Positions 15,836 to 25,506 of a stretch of DNA of 64,000 nucleotides are shown here, piece after piece. The DNA is from Parvularcula oceani (lineage in GTDB: Bacteria; Pseudomonadota; Alphaproteobacteria; Caulobacterales; Parvularculaceae), in contig NZ_JPHU01000014.1 in NCBI RefSeq assembly GCF_000733125.1, positions 21,603 through 85,602 on the forward strand. The letters are read 5' to 3'. The notes under the pieces are model-generated. The model made no database searches and was not told the DNA's origin. It saw only the letters and a list, made by a program, of their open reading frames with translations. Position numbers and translations under genes: made by a program. The first letter of the stretch is position 1. The number at the start of each line of letters is the position of its first letter.

Positions 15836-16741
15836 ATGGCCAAGTCCAAGGACCCCCAGTTCACCATGCGCGACCCGCGCACCGCCTATCCGCAACCGCC
15901 TTTCCCCAAGCAGCCGCAGGACGCGCCGGGCACGATCGCCAAGATGGATCCCGCCCCCGATCACGGTGAGGACTCCTATGTCGGCTCAGGCCGCCTGAAG
16001 GGGCGCAAGGCGCTCATCACCGGCGGGGACAGCGGCATCGGCCGCGCCGTCGCCATCGCCTATGCCCGCGAGGGCGCCAGGGTCTGCGTCAACTATCTCG
16101 AAGCCGAGGAGGAGGACGCGCAGTCGCTGAAATCCCTGATCGAGGGAGAGGGCGGCGAGATCACGCTGATGCCGGGCGATCTTATGGACCAGGCCTTCTG
16201 CGAAGGTCTCGTCTCCAAGGCTGCCGATGCGATGGACGGCCTCGACATCCTCGTCATCAATGCGGGCAAGCAGGTGCGCCAGGACGACGTGCAGGACATC
16301 TCGGCCGAGCAGTTCGACCAGACGATGAAGACCAATGTCTATGCCATGTTCTGGATGGCGAGGGCGGCGCTGCGCCTGATGCCGCCGGGCTCCGCGATCA
16401 TCACCACGACCTCGATCCAGGGCTTCAGCCCGTCGCCCGCGCTTCTCGACTACGCCACCACGAAATTCGCGATCCGCGGCTTCACCGAGGCCCTCGCCCA
16501 GACCGCGATCGAGCAGGGCATCCGCGTCAACGGCATCGCGCCGGGGCCGTTCTGGACGCCGCTCCAGCCATCGGGCGGGCAGAGCCAGGAGAAAGTGCAC
16601 GAGTTCGGCAGTTCGACGCCGATGAAACGGCCGGGCCAGCCTGCGGAAATCGCGCCCGCCTATGTCTATCTCGCCTCCGGCGAGTCGAGCTATGTGGCCG
16701 GCGAGATCCTCGGCCTGACCGGCGGCAAGCCGATCAGCTGA
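15836..16741 (+). CDS. SDR-family oxidoreductase (YghA/glucose-dehydrogenase-like)
   Basis: 301 residues. It has the ~45-residue N-terminal extension typical of YghA-type SDRs, then the cofactor motif TGGDSGIGR, NAG (VINAGKQ), the catalytic Ser in TTTSIQG and the YATTK catalytic Tyr/Lys. It is a cytosolic NAD(P)(H)-dependent oxidoreductase, substrate unknown. GGAAGGAG 7 nt before the ATG decides the start; a longer frame opening at 15773 is not used. Confidence 0.92.
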   Translation: MAKSKDPQFTMRDPRTAYPQPPFPKQPQDAPGTIAKMDPAPDHGEDSYVGSGRLKGRKALITGGDSGIGRAVAIAYAREGARVCVNYLEAEEEDAQSLKSLIEGEGGEITLMPGDLMDQAFCEGLVSKAADAMDGLDILVINAGKQVRQDDVQDISAEQFDQTMKTNVYAMFWMARAALRLMPPGSAIITTTSIQGFSPSPALLDYATTKFAIRGFTEALAQTAIEQGIRVNGIAPGPFWTPLQPSGGQSQEKVHEFGSSTPMKRPGQPAEIAPAYVYLASGESSYVAGEILGLTGGKPIS

Positions 16742-16760
16742 CCCCGACGGCTGGCCGCCG

Positions 16761-17867
16761 TCACCTGACGACGGTCAGCCGCTCCGCCGCGCGGGTCACG
16801 CCCGTATAGAGCCAGGCCATCTTGTGCTCTCTGAAGGCGAAGCTCTCGTCGAAAAGGACGACCTCGTCCCATTGCGACCCCTGCGCCTTGTGCACGGTCA
16901 GGGCGTAGCCATAGTCGAACTCGTCGGAGCGGCGGCGCTTGGGCCAGGGCAGGGCGTCGGCCTCCCCGGTGAAGAATTCGGGCAGGACATTGACCCGCGT
17001 GCTGCGCCCGCCATCCTCCGGCAAGAGGTCGAGGCGCAGCATGCCGCGCTTTTTCGAATGCCGGGCCTTCACCGTCCACATGCCGCCGTTCAGAAGGCCC
17101 TTCTGCTTGTTGTTCCGCAGGCAGACGAGGCGTTCTCCGACCCAGGGGCTCTCCCCGTCGAACCCCAGGCGCTCGCGCATCCGCTCGTTGTAGCGGCGGC
17201 GATTTCGGTTCGTACCCACCAGGACCTGATCGGCATCCATCACGGCCTGCGGGTCGAGATCGGACTTCCGGATCACCTTGGCATCGCCGTGATCGCCGAA
17301 GTCCGGCACCTCGCCCTCGCGGATCTGCATGGACAGTCGGACGATGGGGTTGTCCGCCGCCTGGCGATGCACCTCGGTCAGCATGACGTCCGGCTCGGCT
17401 TCGGTGAAGAAGCCGCCGCCCTTCACGGGCGGCAGCTGCGCCGGGTCGCCGAGCACCAGGACCGGCGCGCCGAAGGAGAGGAGGTCGCGGCCCAGATCCT
17501 CGTCCACCATCGAACACTCGTCGATGATGATGAGGGCGGCATCGCCCGCGGGCGCATCCCGACGGATGGTGAAGAGCGGCTGCTCGTCCTCGGCCTCGTC
17601 CTCATCCGCCTTGGCGGGGCGATAGATGAGGGAGTGGATCGTCTGCGCGCCCTGGCAGCCCTTCTGGCGCATGACATGCGCCGCCTTGCCGGTGAAGGCG
17701 GCGAATCGGACCTCGCCGTCCACGCCTTCGGCCAGATGCTGGGCCAGCGTCGTCTTGCCCGTTCCGGCAAAGCCGAAGAGGCGGAAAACCTGGCTGTCGC
17801 GCTTGTTCAGCCATCGCGAAGCCTGCTTGAGGGCATCGTCCTGTTGCGGAGACCATTTCATGAACAT
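16761..17867 (-). CDS. RecD/Dda-like superfamily 1 ATP-dependent helicase
   Basis: 368 residues. Walker A GFAGTGKTT (about 32-40), motif Ia FAAFTGKAAHVM, Walker B IIIDECSMVD, motif III VLGDPAQLPPV, and C-terminal ALTVHKAQGSQWDEVVL with YTGVTRA (motifs V/VI) define a compact SF1B helicase of the RecD2/Dda type. There is no RecB/RecC partner nearby. It probably acts in replication or repair as a 5'-3' helicase. ATG 17867 or 17861 is the start; neither has a strong ribosome site. Confidence 0.88.
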   Translation of the reverse strand: MFMKWSPQQDDALKQASRWLNKRDSQVFRLFGFAGTGKTTLAQHLAEGVDGEVRFAAFTGKAAHVMRQKGCQGAQTIHSLIYRPAKADEDEAEDEQPLFTIRRDAPAGDAALIIIDECSMVDEDLGRDLLSFGAPVLVLGDPAQLPPVKGGGFFTEAEPDVMLTEVHRQAADNPIVRLSMQIREGEVPDFGDHGDAKVIRKSDLDPQAVMDADQVLVGTNRNRRRYNERMRERLGFDGESPWVGERLVCLRNNKQKGLLNGGMWTVKARHSKKRGMLRLDLLPEDGGRSTRVNVLPEFFTGEADALPWPKRRRSDEFDYGYALTVHKAQGSQWDEVVLFDESFAFREHKMAWLYTGVTRAAERLTVVR

Positions 17868-18182
17868 CGCTCTAGCAGGCGCAGCGGAAAGGGCCAGCCC
17901 CGAGCCCTCCTACAAGCGGGAGGATTTCTTTTCGCCATGCAGCCCCGGGAAGAGTCTGGAACGGCCTCCAAGTCAGGATAGAAAATATAGGATAGGCCGA
18001 TAAGTTCCATCCTCTTGTAACATATGTAAACATCGGCAGTAACGGCAATGTTACCAGGTGGAAACCATAACTGCGTTTCTTGGTTACCAAGGACAATGCC
18101 GATCTGCTATTGGGTCGATCGACCGGCCCCCTGCATCCTGCCGGGCGGCCGAGCCATGAGACGACATCGAAGGAGGGACCCG
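17868..18182. other. 315-bp intergenic region, AT-richer than its surroundings
   Basis: It separates the divergent helicase and sorting-signal genes and must hold both promoters. It contains a small palindrome TTGGTTACCAA near 18078-18088, and GTAAACATCGGCAGTAAC at 18026-18043, which partly resembles sequences upstream of two other sorting-signal genes (2215-2235 on the minus strand and 49908-49925). No RNA gene or ORF of note was seen. Confidence 0.5.
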
Positions 18183-18770
18183 ATGAAGACGTTCAAGAAG
18201 CTTGCTATCGCTGCCGGCGTCGCTTTGGCGCCGCTGGCACTCACCCCGGCAAACGCAGCCGTCGCCCTGTTCACCACCGCTGATGCCGGCGGCGACGGGA
18301 TCCTGAATGCGCCCGACCAGTTCCAGATCCTCAATGCCCGCGTCGACCCGCTCGGCGAGCTGAATTCCGAGACCAATGAGGTCTCCTTCCAGGTCGGCAG
18401 CCGCGTGGACAGCGTCTTCCTCGATTTCGGCGTCATTCAGGCCCAGCCTGACCGCGACGAAGCGCTCGCCCGCGGGATTGAGAACTTCATCCTGACGGTG
18501 ACGGGCAATCTCGGCACCAATGTGTCGTTCCAGATCACGGATGACACCGGCACTCTCCTGCTGACGAGCCTGCAATCCTTCGCCGTCAGCGGCAACGAGA
18601 TGCTGACCTTCATGTTCACCGGCACGGCCTTTGGCGGCCCCGGCACGCGTCCGTCCTACGATGTCGGCGTGTTCGGCAACGAGGCCATCCCGCTTCCGGG
18701 CGCAGCGGTCTTCTTCCTGACCGCGGCTGCGGCGGGCGGTGGTCTGCGCCTGCGCCGCAAGCGGGCCTGA
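18183..18770 (+). CDS. Secreted protein with PEP-CTERM/VPLPA-type sorting tail
   Basis: 195 residues. Signal peptide 1-25 (ending PANA), a beta-rich body (DSVFLDFGVIQAQ, VSFQITDDTGTLLLT) and the tail EAIPLPGAAVFFLTAAAAGG plus RLRRKRA. There is no catalytic motif. It is likely monocistronic: 315 bp of upstream intergenic sequence and a strong terminator downstream. Confidence 0.75.
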   Translation: MKTFKKLAIAAGVALAPLALTPANAAVALFTTADAGGDGILNAPDQFQILNARVDPLGELNSETNEVSFQVGSRVDSVFLDFGVIQAQPDRDEALARGIENFILTVTGNLGTNVSFQITDDTGTLLLTSLQSFAVSGNEMLTFMFTGTAFGGPGTRPSYDVGVFGNEAIPLPGAAVFFLTAAAAGGGLRLRRKRA

Positions 18771-18804
18771 CAACCGGATCCAGTCTGGATCCTGCTGGTT
18801 CTGC

Positions 18805-18837
18805 AAAGGCCCCCGCCGCTACCGGCGGGGGCTTTTT
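18805..18837 (+). terminator. Strong rho-independent terminator
   Basis: GCCCCCGCCG and CGGCGGGGGC pair perfectly around a 4-nt loop and are followed by TTTTT, 35 nt after the sorting-signal gene. Confidence 0.92.
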
Positions 18838-18873
18838 GCTGCCCTGCTGGGTATGGGCGCGAAAAGCCGGTCC

Positions 18874-19194
18874 TCAGCTATCCTCGCTCCAGAAGGTCCG
18901 TCCCATCCCGCGGCGCTGAAGCTGATCTCGAACTCGCCTTCTTGCATAGGCGGACCAAGAGACTTCGCAGCTGTCTTCGAGGGACAGTCTCAGTTCGCCT
19001 CTGTCGAGTGCTGCATACCCCTCCGCCACCCAGCTATCCCACTCCAACGCAATTGCACGATATTCGGCTGCGCCTCGGGAACGGCCTCTCGTCATCCAGC
19101 TGGCGTAGTAGCCCTTGAGCGCTTCATGGTCTTCAGCGTCCTGAACCGGAAGGCTGATCCCCTCCGCGCGCAGCATCACCCGGAAGAACTTCAC
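18874..19194 (-). CDS. Hypothetical protein translationally coupled to xth
   Basis: 106 residues, rich in Trp/Tyr and Arg (YYASWMTRGRSRGAAEYRAIALEWDSW, YARRRVRDQLQRRG). A GTG start at 19194 overlaps the xth stop as GTGA, which argues for coupled expression; a Met lies 6 codons later. No family was recognised, and the sequence does not resemble a known exonuclease partner. Confidence 0.55.
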   Translation of the reverse strand: MKFFRVMLRAEGISLPVQDAEDHEALKGYYASWMTRGRSRGAAEYRAIALEWDSWVAEGYAALDRGELRLSLEDSCEVSWSAYARRRVRDQLQRRGMGRTFWSEDS

Positions 19195-19985
19195 CCCAAC
19201 TCCACCCACACCGGCACATGGTCCGACGGCTTGCACGAGCCGTCTCCCTGTTCGGGGTCGCGCACATCGGCATCGACGCCGCCGCCCTCCAGCCTGTCCG
19301 CCGCCTGCGGCGAGAGGAGGAGGTGGTCGATCCGCAAGCCGTTGTTCTTGCCCCAAGCCCCGCGCTGATAGTCCCAGAACGTGTAGTAGTCGTGCCCGAT
19401 CAGGTGCGGCAGCGCATCGGTCAGGCCGTGATTGAGGATGCGCCGATAGGCCTGGCGGCTTTCGAGGCGGAAGAGCGCGTCGTCCACCCAGCGGTCCGGC
19501 GCATAGACGCCGCTCGGCTCGGGAATGACGTTGTAGTCGCCGGCGAGGACGAAGCTCTCCTCGTCTTCGAGAAGGCGCGCCGCATGCCGCTCGAACGCCT
19601 CCATCCAGGCGAGCTTGTAGTCATATTTCGGCCCCGGCGCCGGGTTGCCATTGGGCAGGTAGAGCCCGCCGACACGCACGGCCTCCGCATCCTCCGGCAC
19701 GATCAGCGCCTCGATATAGCGGCTGTTCTCGTCCTCGAAGCCCGGCAGGCCGCGGATCACGTCTTCTGCCGGATGCTTGGAGAGGAGCGCGACCCCGTTA
19801 TAGCTCTTCTGTCCGTAGACATAGCAGTTATAGCCGAGATCCTCGAAGGCCTCGGCCGGGAACTTCTCGTCCACGCATTTGATTTCCTGCAACACGCAGA
19901 CATCGGGCTCGGCGGCGCGGAACCAGTCGAGCACGCGGGGCAGGCGCGCGCCCACCGAATTGACGTTCCAGCTTGCGATTTTCAT
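19191..19985 (-). CDS. xth: Exodeoxyribonuclease III
   Basis: 264 residues. MKIASWNVNSVGARLP, LQEIKCVDEKFP (catalytic Glu), LYLPNGNP, GDYNVIPEP, the GLRIDHLLLSP segment and the final SDHVPVWVEL motif (catalytic His) define an ExoIII/AP-endonuclease. It cleaves at abasic sites and trims 3' ends in base-excision repair. Its ATG shares one base with the TGA of the upstream MAPEG gene (TGATG), and its stop overlaps the next gene, giving a tight three-gene operon. Confidence 0.95.
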   Translation of the reverse strand: MKIASWNVNSVGARLPRVLDWFRAAEPDVCVLQEIKCVDEKFPAEAFEDLGYNCYVYGQKSYNGVALLSKHPAEDVIRGLPGFEDENSRYIEALIVPEDAEAVRVGGLYLPNGNPAPGPKYDYKLAWMEAFERHAARLLEDEESFVLAGDYNVIPEPSGVYAPDRWVDDALFRLESRQAYRRILNHGLTDALPHLIGHDYYTFWDYQRGAWGKNNGLRIDHLLLSPQAADRLEGGGVDADVRDPEQGDGSCKPSDHVPVWVELG

Positions 19986-20482
19986 CAGTTCAGGAACCCG
20001 TCCTGCATATAGACCGCTCCGTTCTCGAACTGATTGCGCAGCACCTGCAGGTCGTCGAGCTCGAAGATCATGGCGTCCCCCGCCGCGATGGCGACCGTCA
20101 GCCAGAGGAGGGCGAGGGTGAAGACGCCGACCGCGAAGGCGGCGAAGCGGAACAGGACGACATTGATCGTCGTGTGGATCACCGCATGCGCGATGCGCGA
20201 CAGGACGAAGGTCCAGGCGAGGAGGCCCGTCCACCACCCGGTCGCGCCGAACAGGATCGCGAAGACGCAGGCGACATAGAACAGCACCGGCAGCTCGAAC
20301 TGGCTGCCATAGCTGTTGGCGGTCTTGCGGCTGTCCTCGGAATAGAGCGTGCTGTCGAGCGATGCCCGCTGCATCAGCGCCGGATCGGCCTTGAGGTCCC
20401 GCCTGCGCTTGATCGGCAGGAAGGCCAGAATGGTCAGGGTCAGGCCGACCTGGATCAGGACCGGCAGAAAGATCGAATACAT
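19985..20482 (-). CDS. MAPEG-family integral membrane protein
   Basis: 165 residues with four TM helices. The conserved block RASLDSTLYSEDSRKTANSYGSQFELPVLFY and the late FVLSRIAHAVIH match bacterial MAPEG-type proteins, relatives of membrane glutathione transferases. Activity is unproven. GGAGGGCG precedes the ATG. It is the first gene of the MAPEG-xth-hypothetical operon. Confidence 0.8.
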   Translation of the reverse strand: MYSIFLPVLIQVGLTLTILAFLPIKRRRDLKADPALMQRASLDSTLYSEDSRKTANSYGSQFELPVLFYVACVFAILFGATGWWTGLLAWTFVLSRIAHAVIHTTINVVLFRFAAFAVGVFTLALLWLTVAIAAGDAMIFELDDLQVLRNQFENGAVYMQDGFLN

Positions 20483-20544
20483 GGGCGCCCTCCTCGAAGG
20501 CTACGCCCTAGCCGCGTTCTGCCGGATGCCCAAGAGGGCGCCGT

Positions 20545-21486
<942 letters not shown>

Positions 21487-21570
21487 GGGCCTACTCCCTT
21501 TATCCGTTTCCCAACCGCTAGCACGGCGAGGAGCGGGCGGCGTAGGCTGGCCTGCACACGAGGTCGGGAG

Positions 21571-21591
21571 GCCGGCGGCGCTGCCGCCGGC
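21571..21591. terminator. Perfect 9-bp hairpin downstream of the TIGR02300 gene
   Basis: GCCGGCGGC-GCT-GCCGCCGGC is very stable but lacks a T-run. Its place 9 nt after the TIGR02300 stop on the minus strand suggests a termination or mRNA-stabilising role. Confidence 0.4.
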
Positions 21592-21599
21592 CCGCCGCG

Positions 21600-22073
21600 T
21601 CAGCGATCCTCGTCGTCGCCGCCGCCCGTGACGACGCCGCTCAGATCCTCATCGTCGTCATCGTCGTTGAGCAGCGTGTCGTCGTCGTCGTCATCGTCGA
21701 GATCGACACCGAGATCGGCGAGTTCGTCGTCCTCGTCATCATCGTCGTCGCTGTCATCGCCCTCGTCGTCGAGGCTCGCCCGGCGCTTGGACTGGGCGAC
21801 GGCTTCGTCGTCGTCCGCCTCGTCGAGCGAGGTTTCCCGCTCGTCGCTGGCATCGTCGGTTTCGTCCTCGTCGTCTTCGTCCTCGGGAGCCGCCTTCTTC
21901 GCCTTCGCCTTGACCGTCTCGTCTTCCTTGCGGGTCCGGCGCGGCTTGAGGAGCGCCTCGGGCGTGAACTCCTCGTCGCATTTGGGGCAGTGGGCGGGGT
22001 CCTTGCCGAGGTCGTAGAAGCGCGCGCCGCAATTGGGGCAGTCGCGTTTGGTTCCAAGCTCTTCGTTCGCCAC
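21600..22073 (-). CDS. TIGR02300 (FYDLN acid domain) protein
   Basis: 157 residues from a GTG start. The N-terminal zinc-ribbon-like part has RDCPNCGARFYDLGKDP and CPKCDEEFTPE (two CxxC pairs), the signature of the alphaproteobacterial FYDLN family. The remainder is a strongly acidic, low-complexity tail with runs of Asp. The function is unknown. Divergence from aroA is the usual alphaproteobacterial arrangement. Confidence 0.9.
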   Translation of the reverse strand: MANEELGTKRDCPNCGARFYDLGKDPAHCPKCDEEFTPEALLKPRRTRKEDETVKAKAKKAAPEDEDDEDETDDASDERETSLDEADDDEAVAQSKRRASLDDEGDDSDDDDDEDDELADLGVDLDDDDDDDTLLNDDDDDEDLSGVVTGGGDDEDR

Positions 22074-22200
22074 GGAATCGTCCTAACGTACAGGGTGAAT
22101 AGGGAAGGGGCGGCCTCGCGCCCCAAGGGAGCCAGTGAGCGGTGTTGCCAGAGGGTGATAGGGCTGTCAAAATTCGCATTCTCCCCGGGAGCGACGCGTC

Positions 22201-23511
22201 ATGACGATCATTGCGGCCCCCTCGGGGCCTCTGCGCGGGCGCATCCGCGTGCCAGGCGACAAGTCGATCTCTCACCGCGCACTGATCCTCGGCGCCCTGG
22301 CGGAGGGAGAGACGCTTATCCGCGGCCTCCTCGAAGCCGATGACGTCCTGCGGACGGCCGCGGCGCTCAGAACGCTCGGCGTCGAGGTCGAGAGGGCAGA
22401 GGGGCTCTGGCGCGTCCTCGGCGGCGACTGGAGCGGCCCAGAGCGCCAGCTCTATATGGGCAATTCGGGCACGGGCGCGCGGCTCCTGATGGGCGCGGCC
22501 GCGGGGCAGGGCATCGCCTGCTCGTTTTCCGGCGATGCCTCCTTGCGCGGCCGGCCCATGGCGCGGGTCACCGACCCGCTCGGCGAGATGGGCGCGGCGT
22601 TCGAAACGCGCGAGGGGCGCCTGCCCGTCGCGCTGGCGGGCGGCACCCTCCATGCCATCCGCTACCGGCTGCCCAAGCCCTCGGCGCAGGTGAAATCGGC
22701 CATCCTCCTCGCCGCGCTCGGCGCCAGCGGCAGGACCGTGATCGAAGAGCCCGTGCCGACGCGCGACCATACCGAAAGAATGCTCGCGGCCTTCGGCGCC
22801 TCCCTCAGCATCAAGGAGACACCGGAAGGAGGGCGCATCCTCGCGCTCGAGGGCGGTCAGCGCCTCGCCGCCACCGAACTCACAGTGCCGGCCGATCCGT
22901 CTTCCGCCGCCTTCCCGCTCGTCGCGGCCTGCACCCTCGCGGGCTCCGAAGTCGACATCGAGGGTGTGCTGATGAACCCGCGCCGCACCGGCCTCATCTC
23001 CGTCCTGCGGCGCATGGGGGCCAGCATCGAGGAGCGCGCCTCCAGAACCGAGGGCGGCGAGCGGGTCTGCGACCTGCGCGTCGGCGGCGGCCCGCTCCAC
23101 GCCGCGAAGGTCCGCGCCGAAGAGGCCCCGGACATGATCGACGAATTCCCCATACTCGCCGTCGCGGCGGCCTGCGCCGAGGGAACCACGCGGATGGAGG
23201 GGCTGGCCGAGCTGCGCGTGAAGGAATCGGACCGCCTCGCCGCCACCGCCGCGCTGCTCGAGGCCAATGGCGTCGCCTGCCGCAGCGGGGAAGACTGGCT
23301 CGAGGTCGATGGCCGCGCCGGCGGGGTTCCGGGCGGCGGGCTTGTCGAGGCGCGCCACGATCACCGCATCGCGATGGCGACGCTCATCCTCGGCCTCTCC
23401 GCCAAGCGGGAAGTCGCCGTGGACGAGGCGGGCAGCATCGCCACCTCCTTCCCGGATTTCGTGCCGCTCATGCGCTCGGCCGGGGCGGAACTCTCGCAGA
23501 GTACTGCATAA
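22201..23511 (+). CDS. aroA: 3-phosphoshikimate 1-carboxyvinyltransferase (EPSP synthase)
   Basis: 436 residues. PGDKSISHRALILGALAEG, the LYMGNSGTGARLLMG loop and the RVKESDRLAA segment are diagnostic; the Ala in GNSGTGAR points to a class II, glyphosate-tolerant type. It makes EPSP from shikimate-3-phosphate and PEP in the aromatic amino-acid pathway. Alphaproteobacteria normally have cmk and rpsA next; here a Kef-type antiporter follows about 200 bp later. Confidence 0.95.
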   Translation: MTIIAAPSGPLRGRIRVPGDKSISHRALILGALAEGETLIRGLLEADDVLRTAAALRTLGVEVERAEGLWRVLGGDWSGPERQLYMGNSGTGARLLMGAAAGQGIACSFSGDASLRGRPMARVTDPLGEMGAAFETREGRLPVALAGGTLHAIRYRLPKPSAQVKSAILLAALGASGRTVIEEPVPTRDHTERMLAAFGASLSIKETPEGGRILALEGGQRLAATELTVPADPSSAAFPLVAACTLAGSEVDIEGVLMNPRRTGLISVLRRMGASIEERASRTEGGERVCDLRVGGGPLHAAKVRAEEAPDMIDEFPILAVAAACAEGTTRMEGLAELRVKESDRLAATAALLEANGVACRSGEDWLEVDGRAGGVPGGGLVEARHDHRIAMATLILGLSAKREVAVDEAGSIATSFPDFVPLMRSAGAELSQSTA

Positions 23512-23568
23512 AATGATTGTGCGCCCCCTCGCGGCCGTGCCAACGTCCGGGGTGGGGGAAAGAGAGGC

Positions 23569-23630
23569 GTGACGCGCGATCGGCCCCTCGCGGTGCCAGC
23601 ACCGGGCAGGATGTGCCCCTCGCGCGTCAC
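23569..23630. repeat. Long-range inverted repeat upstream of the antiporter gene
   Basis: GTGACGCGCG (23569-23578) and CGCGCGTCAC (23621-23630) are perfect inverted arms around a 42-nt centre that itself contains the small hairpin GGTGCCAGCACC. It lies in the aroA-antiporter gap and may be a structured leader or a terminator relic. No function is assigned. Confidence 0.4.
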
Positions 23631-23712
23631 ACCCCACTGCATTCTCCGCAGAGGCGGAAGCAGATGCCCATCCGCATTGCCTCCGCGTCCCCACACGCTA
23701 GAGCCGGAGTAA

Positions 23713-25491
23713 ATGGCCACAGCGACCGACAGCACCTTCCTCGTGCAGGCTGCCACCTATCTGGGGGCGACCGCGATCGCCGTTCCGGTGTTCAAGCGGC
23801 TCAAGCTCGGCACGATCCTCGGCTTCCTCGCCGCCGGCGTGGCGCTCGGCCCCTCCGGGCTCGCGCTTCTGCAGGCCGAGGAGGGCATGTTCCACGTCGC
23901 CGAGTTCGGCGTGGTCCTCTTTCTCTTCGTCGTGGGGCTAGAGCTGAGCTTCGCGCGGCTCTGGTCGCTGCGCCGCACGATCTTCGGGCTGGGACTGCTG
24001 CAAATGCTGCTGACCGGCAGCGTTCTCGGCGGCGCCTTCCTGATGATGGGCCTGCTGACGCCGGGTCCAGCCATGCTGGCGGGCTTCGCGCTCGCCTGCT
24101 CCTCGACGGCCTTCGCATTGTCGCTGCTCGAGGAGCGGGGCGAGCTGAACACGCCCTACGGCACCAAGGCGTTCTCGGTGCTCCTGTTCCAGGATCTGGC
24201 CGTGATCCCGCTTCTTGCGGCCGTGCCCTTCGTCGCGCTGGCCCAGCAGGGCGCGGCCGAAGGCATGGAGATGGACTGGGAGGCGATCCTCTTCGCCGCC
24301 GGGGCCATCGCGCTTCTCATTCTTATGGGCCGGTTCCTCCTGAACCCCTTCTTCCGGCTCGTCGCCGTGTCGGGATCGCGCGAAGCCTTCACCGCGGCGG
24401 CGCTCTTCGTCGTGGCGGGCGTCGCGCTCCTGGTGTCCGAGGCAGGCCTCTCCATGGCGCTCGGCGGCTTTCTGGCGGGCGTGCTTCTCGCGGAGTCGAA
24501 ATTCCGCCACCAGATCGAGTCCGACATCGAGCCCTTCCGGGAGCTTCTGCTCGGCCTCTTCTTCATCGGCGTGGGCATGCAGCTCGATCTGGGCGTGGTC
24601 TGGTCCTATTGGTGGATCGTGCTCGGCGCGACGGCCGGCCTGATCCTCTTCAAGATGACGGTGCTCTTCTTGCTCGCGCGCCTGTTCGGCGCCAGGGACA
24701 GGGAGCCGTGGCGCATCGCGGCGGTGCTCTGCCAGGGCGGCGAGTTCGGCTTCGTCGTCTTCAGCCTCGGGGCGGGGCGCGGCGTCTTCGACCCGGAGCT
24801 GGCGACACTTCTCTCCGCCATCGTCACCCTGTCCATGATGGTGACGCCGCTGATCGTCTCGGCGCTGGCCGGCGGGCGGCGCAGCAGCGCAGAACGACCG
24901 CATCCGCCCCGCGATGAGCGGCGGGACGTCCTCCTCGTCGGCTTCGGCCGGGTGGGCCAGATCATCGCGCAGGTCCTGATCGGCTCGGGCGTGAAGGTGA
25001 CGGCCATCGATTCGGACCCCGACCGCATCGCCACGGCGCGCAGCTTCGGCCACGAGGTCTATTACGGCGACGGCACGGACCTGCACCTCCTCATGCATGC
25101 CGGCGCGCTGTCGGCCGACGCGATCGTCTTCGCGATCAGGGACACGCCGGGCATGAAGCGGACGATCCGCGCGGTGCGCGAGCGCTGCCCCAAGGTCCGC
25201 ATCGTCGCGCGGGCCTATGACCGCATGGCGGCGCTGGAGCTGATGGATTCGGAGGCGGATCTCGTCATCCGCGACACGCTCGAGTCCGCGCTGCTCACGG
25301 CGGGAGAGACGCTGCGCTTCCTCGGCCGCTCCGACGGCACGGTCACCGACGTTCTGGCGGAGTTCCGCGAGCGCGATCAGGACCGCCTCCTCGCGCAGAA
25401 GGCCGAGGGCATCTATGCGCAGAAGGAGCGCATCGGTTCGCCCTTCGCCGCCGCCCGCCGCGACCGGAAGCCCGAAGACGTCGCCGAATAG
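23713..25491 (+). CDS. CPA2 monovalent cation:proton antiporter, KefB/KefC-like
   Basis: 592 residues. About 12 TM helices in the first 385 residues, with the CPA2 segments ILGFLAAGVALGPSG, LFLFVVGLELSF, LLFQDLAVIPLLA and CQGGEFGFVVFSL. A cytosolic TrkA-N/RCK domain follows, with the nucleotide-binding GFGRVGQIIAQVL and an acidic strand end IDSDPDR. It probably exports K+ (or Na+) in exchange for H+ under electrophile or pH stress. CGGAG precedes the ATG. Confidence 0.9.
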   Translation: MATATDSTFLVQAATYLGATAIAVPVFKRLKLGTILGFLAAGVALGPSGLALLQAEEGMFHVAEFGVVLFLFVVGLELSFARLWSLRRTIFGLGLLQMLLTGSVLGGAFLMMGLLTPGPAMLAGFALACSSTAFALSLLEERGELNTPYGTKAFSVLLFQDLAVIPLLAAVPFVALAQQGAAEGMEMDWEAILFAAGAIALLILMGRFLLNPFFRLVAVSGSREAFTAAALFVVAGVALLVSEAGLSMALGGFLAGVLLAESKFRHQIESDIEPFRELLLGLFFIGVGMQLDLGVVWSYWWIVLGATAGLILFKMTVLFLLARLFGARDREPWRIAAVLCQGGEFGFVVFSLGAGRGVFDPELATLLSAIVTLSMMVTPLIVSALAGGRRSSAERPHPPRDERRDVLLVGFGRVGQIIAQVLIGSGVKVTAIDSDPDRIATARSFGHEVYYGDGTDLHLLMHAGALSADAIVFAIRDTPGMKRTIRAVRERCPKVRIVARAYDRMAALELMDSEADLVIRDTLESALLTAGETLRFLGRSDGTVTDVLAEFRERDQDRLLAQKAEGIYAQKERIGSPFAAARRDRKPEDVAE

Positions 25492-25506
25492 CCGCCCGCC
25501 TGCTAG

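Noticed and set aside
18739..19368. Plus-strand frame of 209 codons after the terminator
   Set aside because: It runs through the strong terminator and is antisense to the xth-coupled gene; Ser/Pro/Arg-rich shadow.
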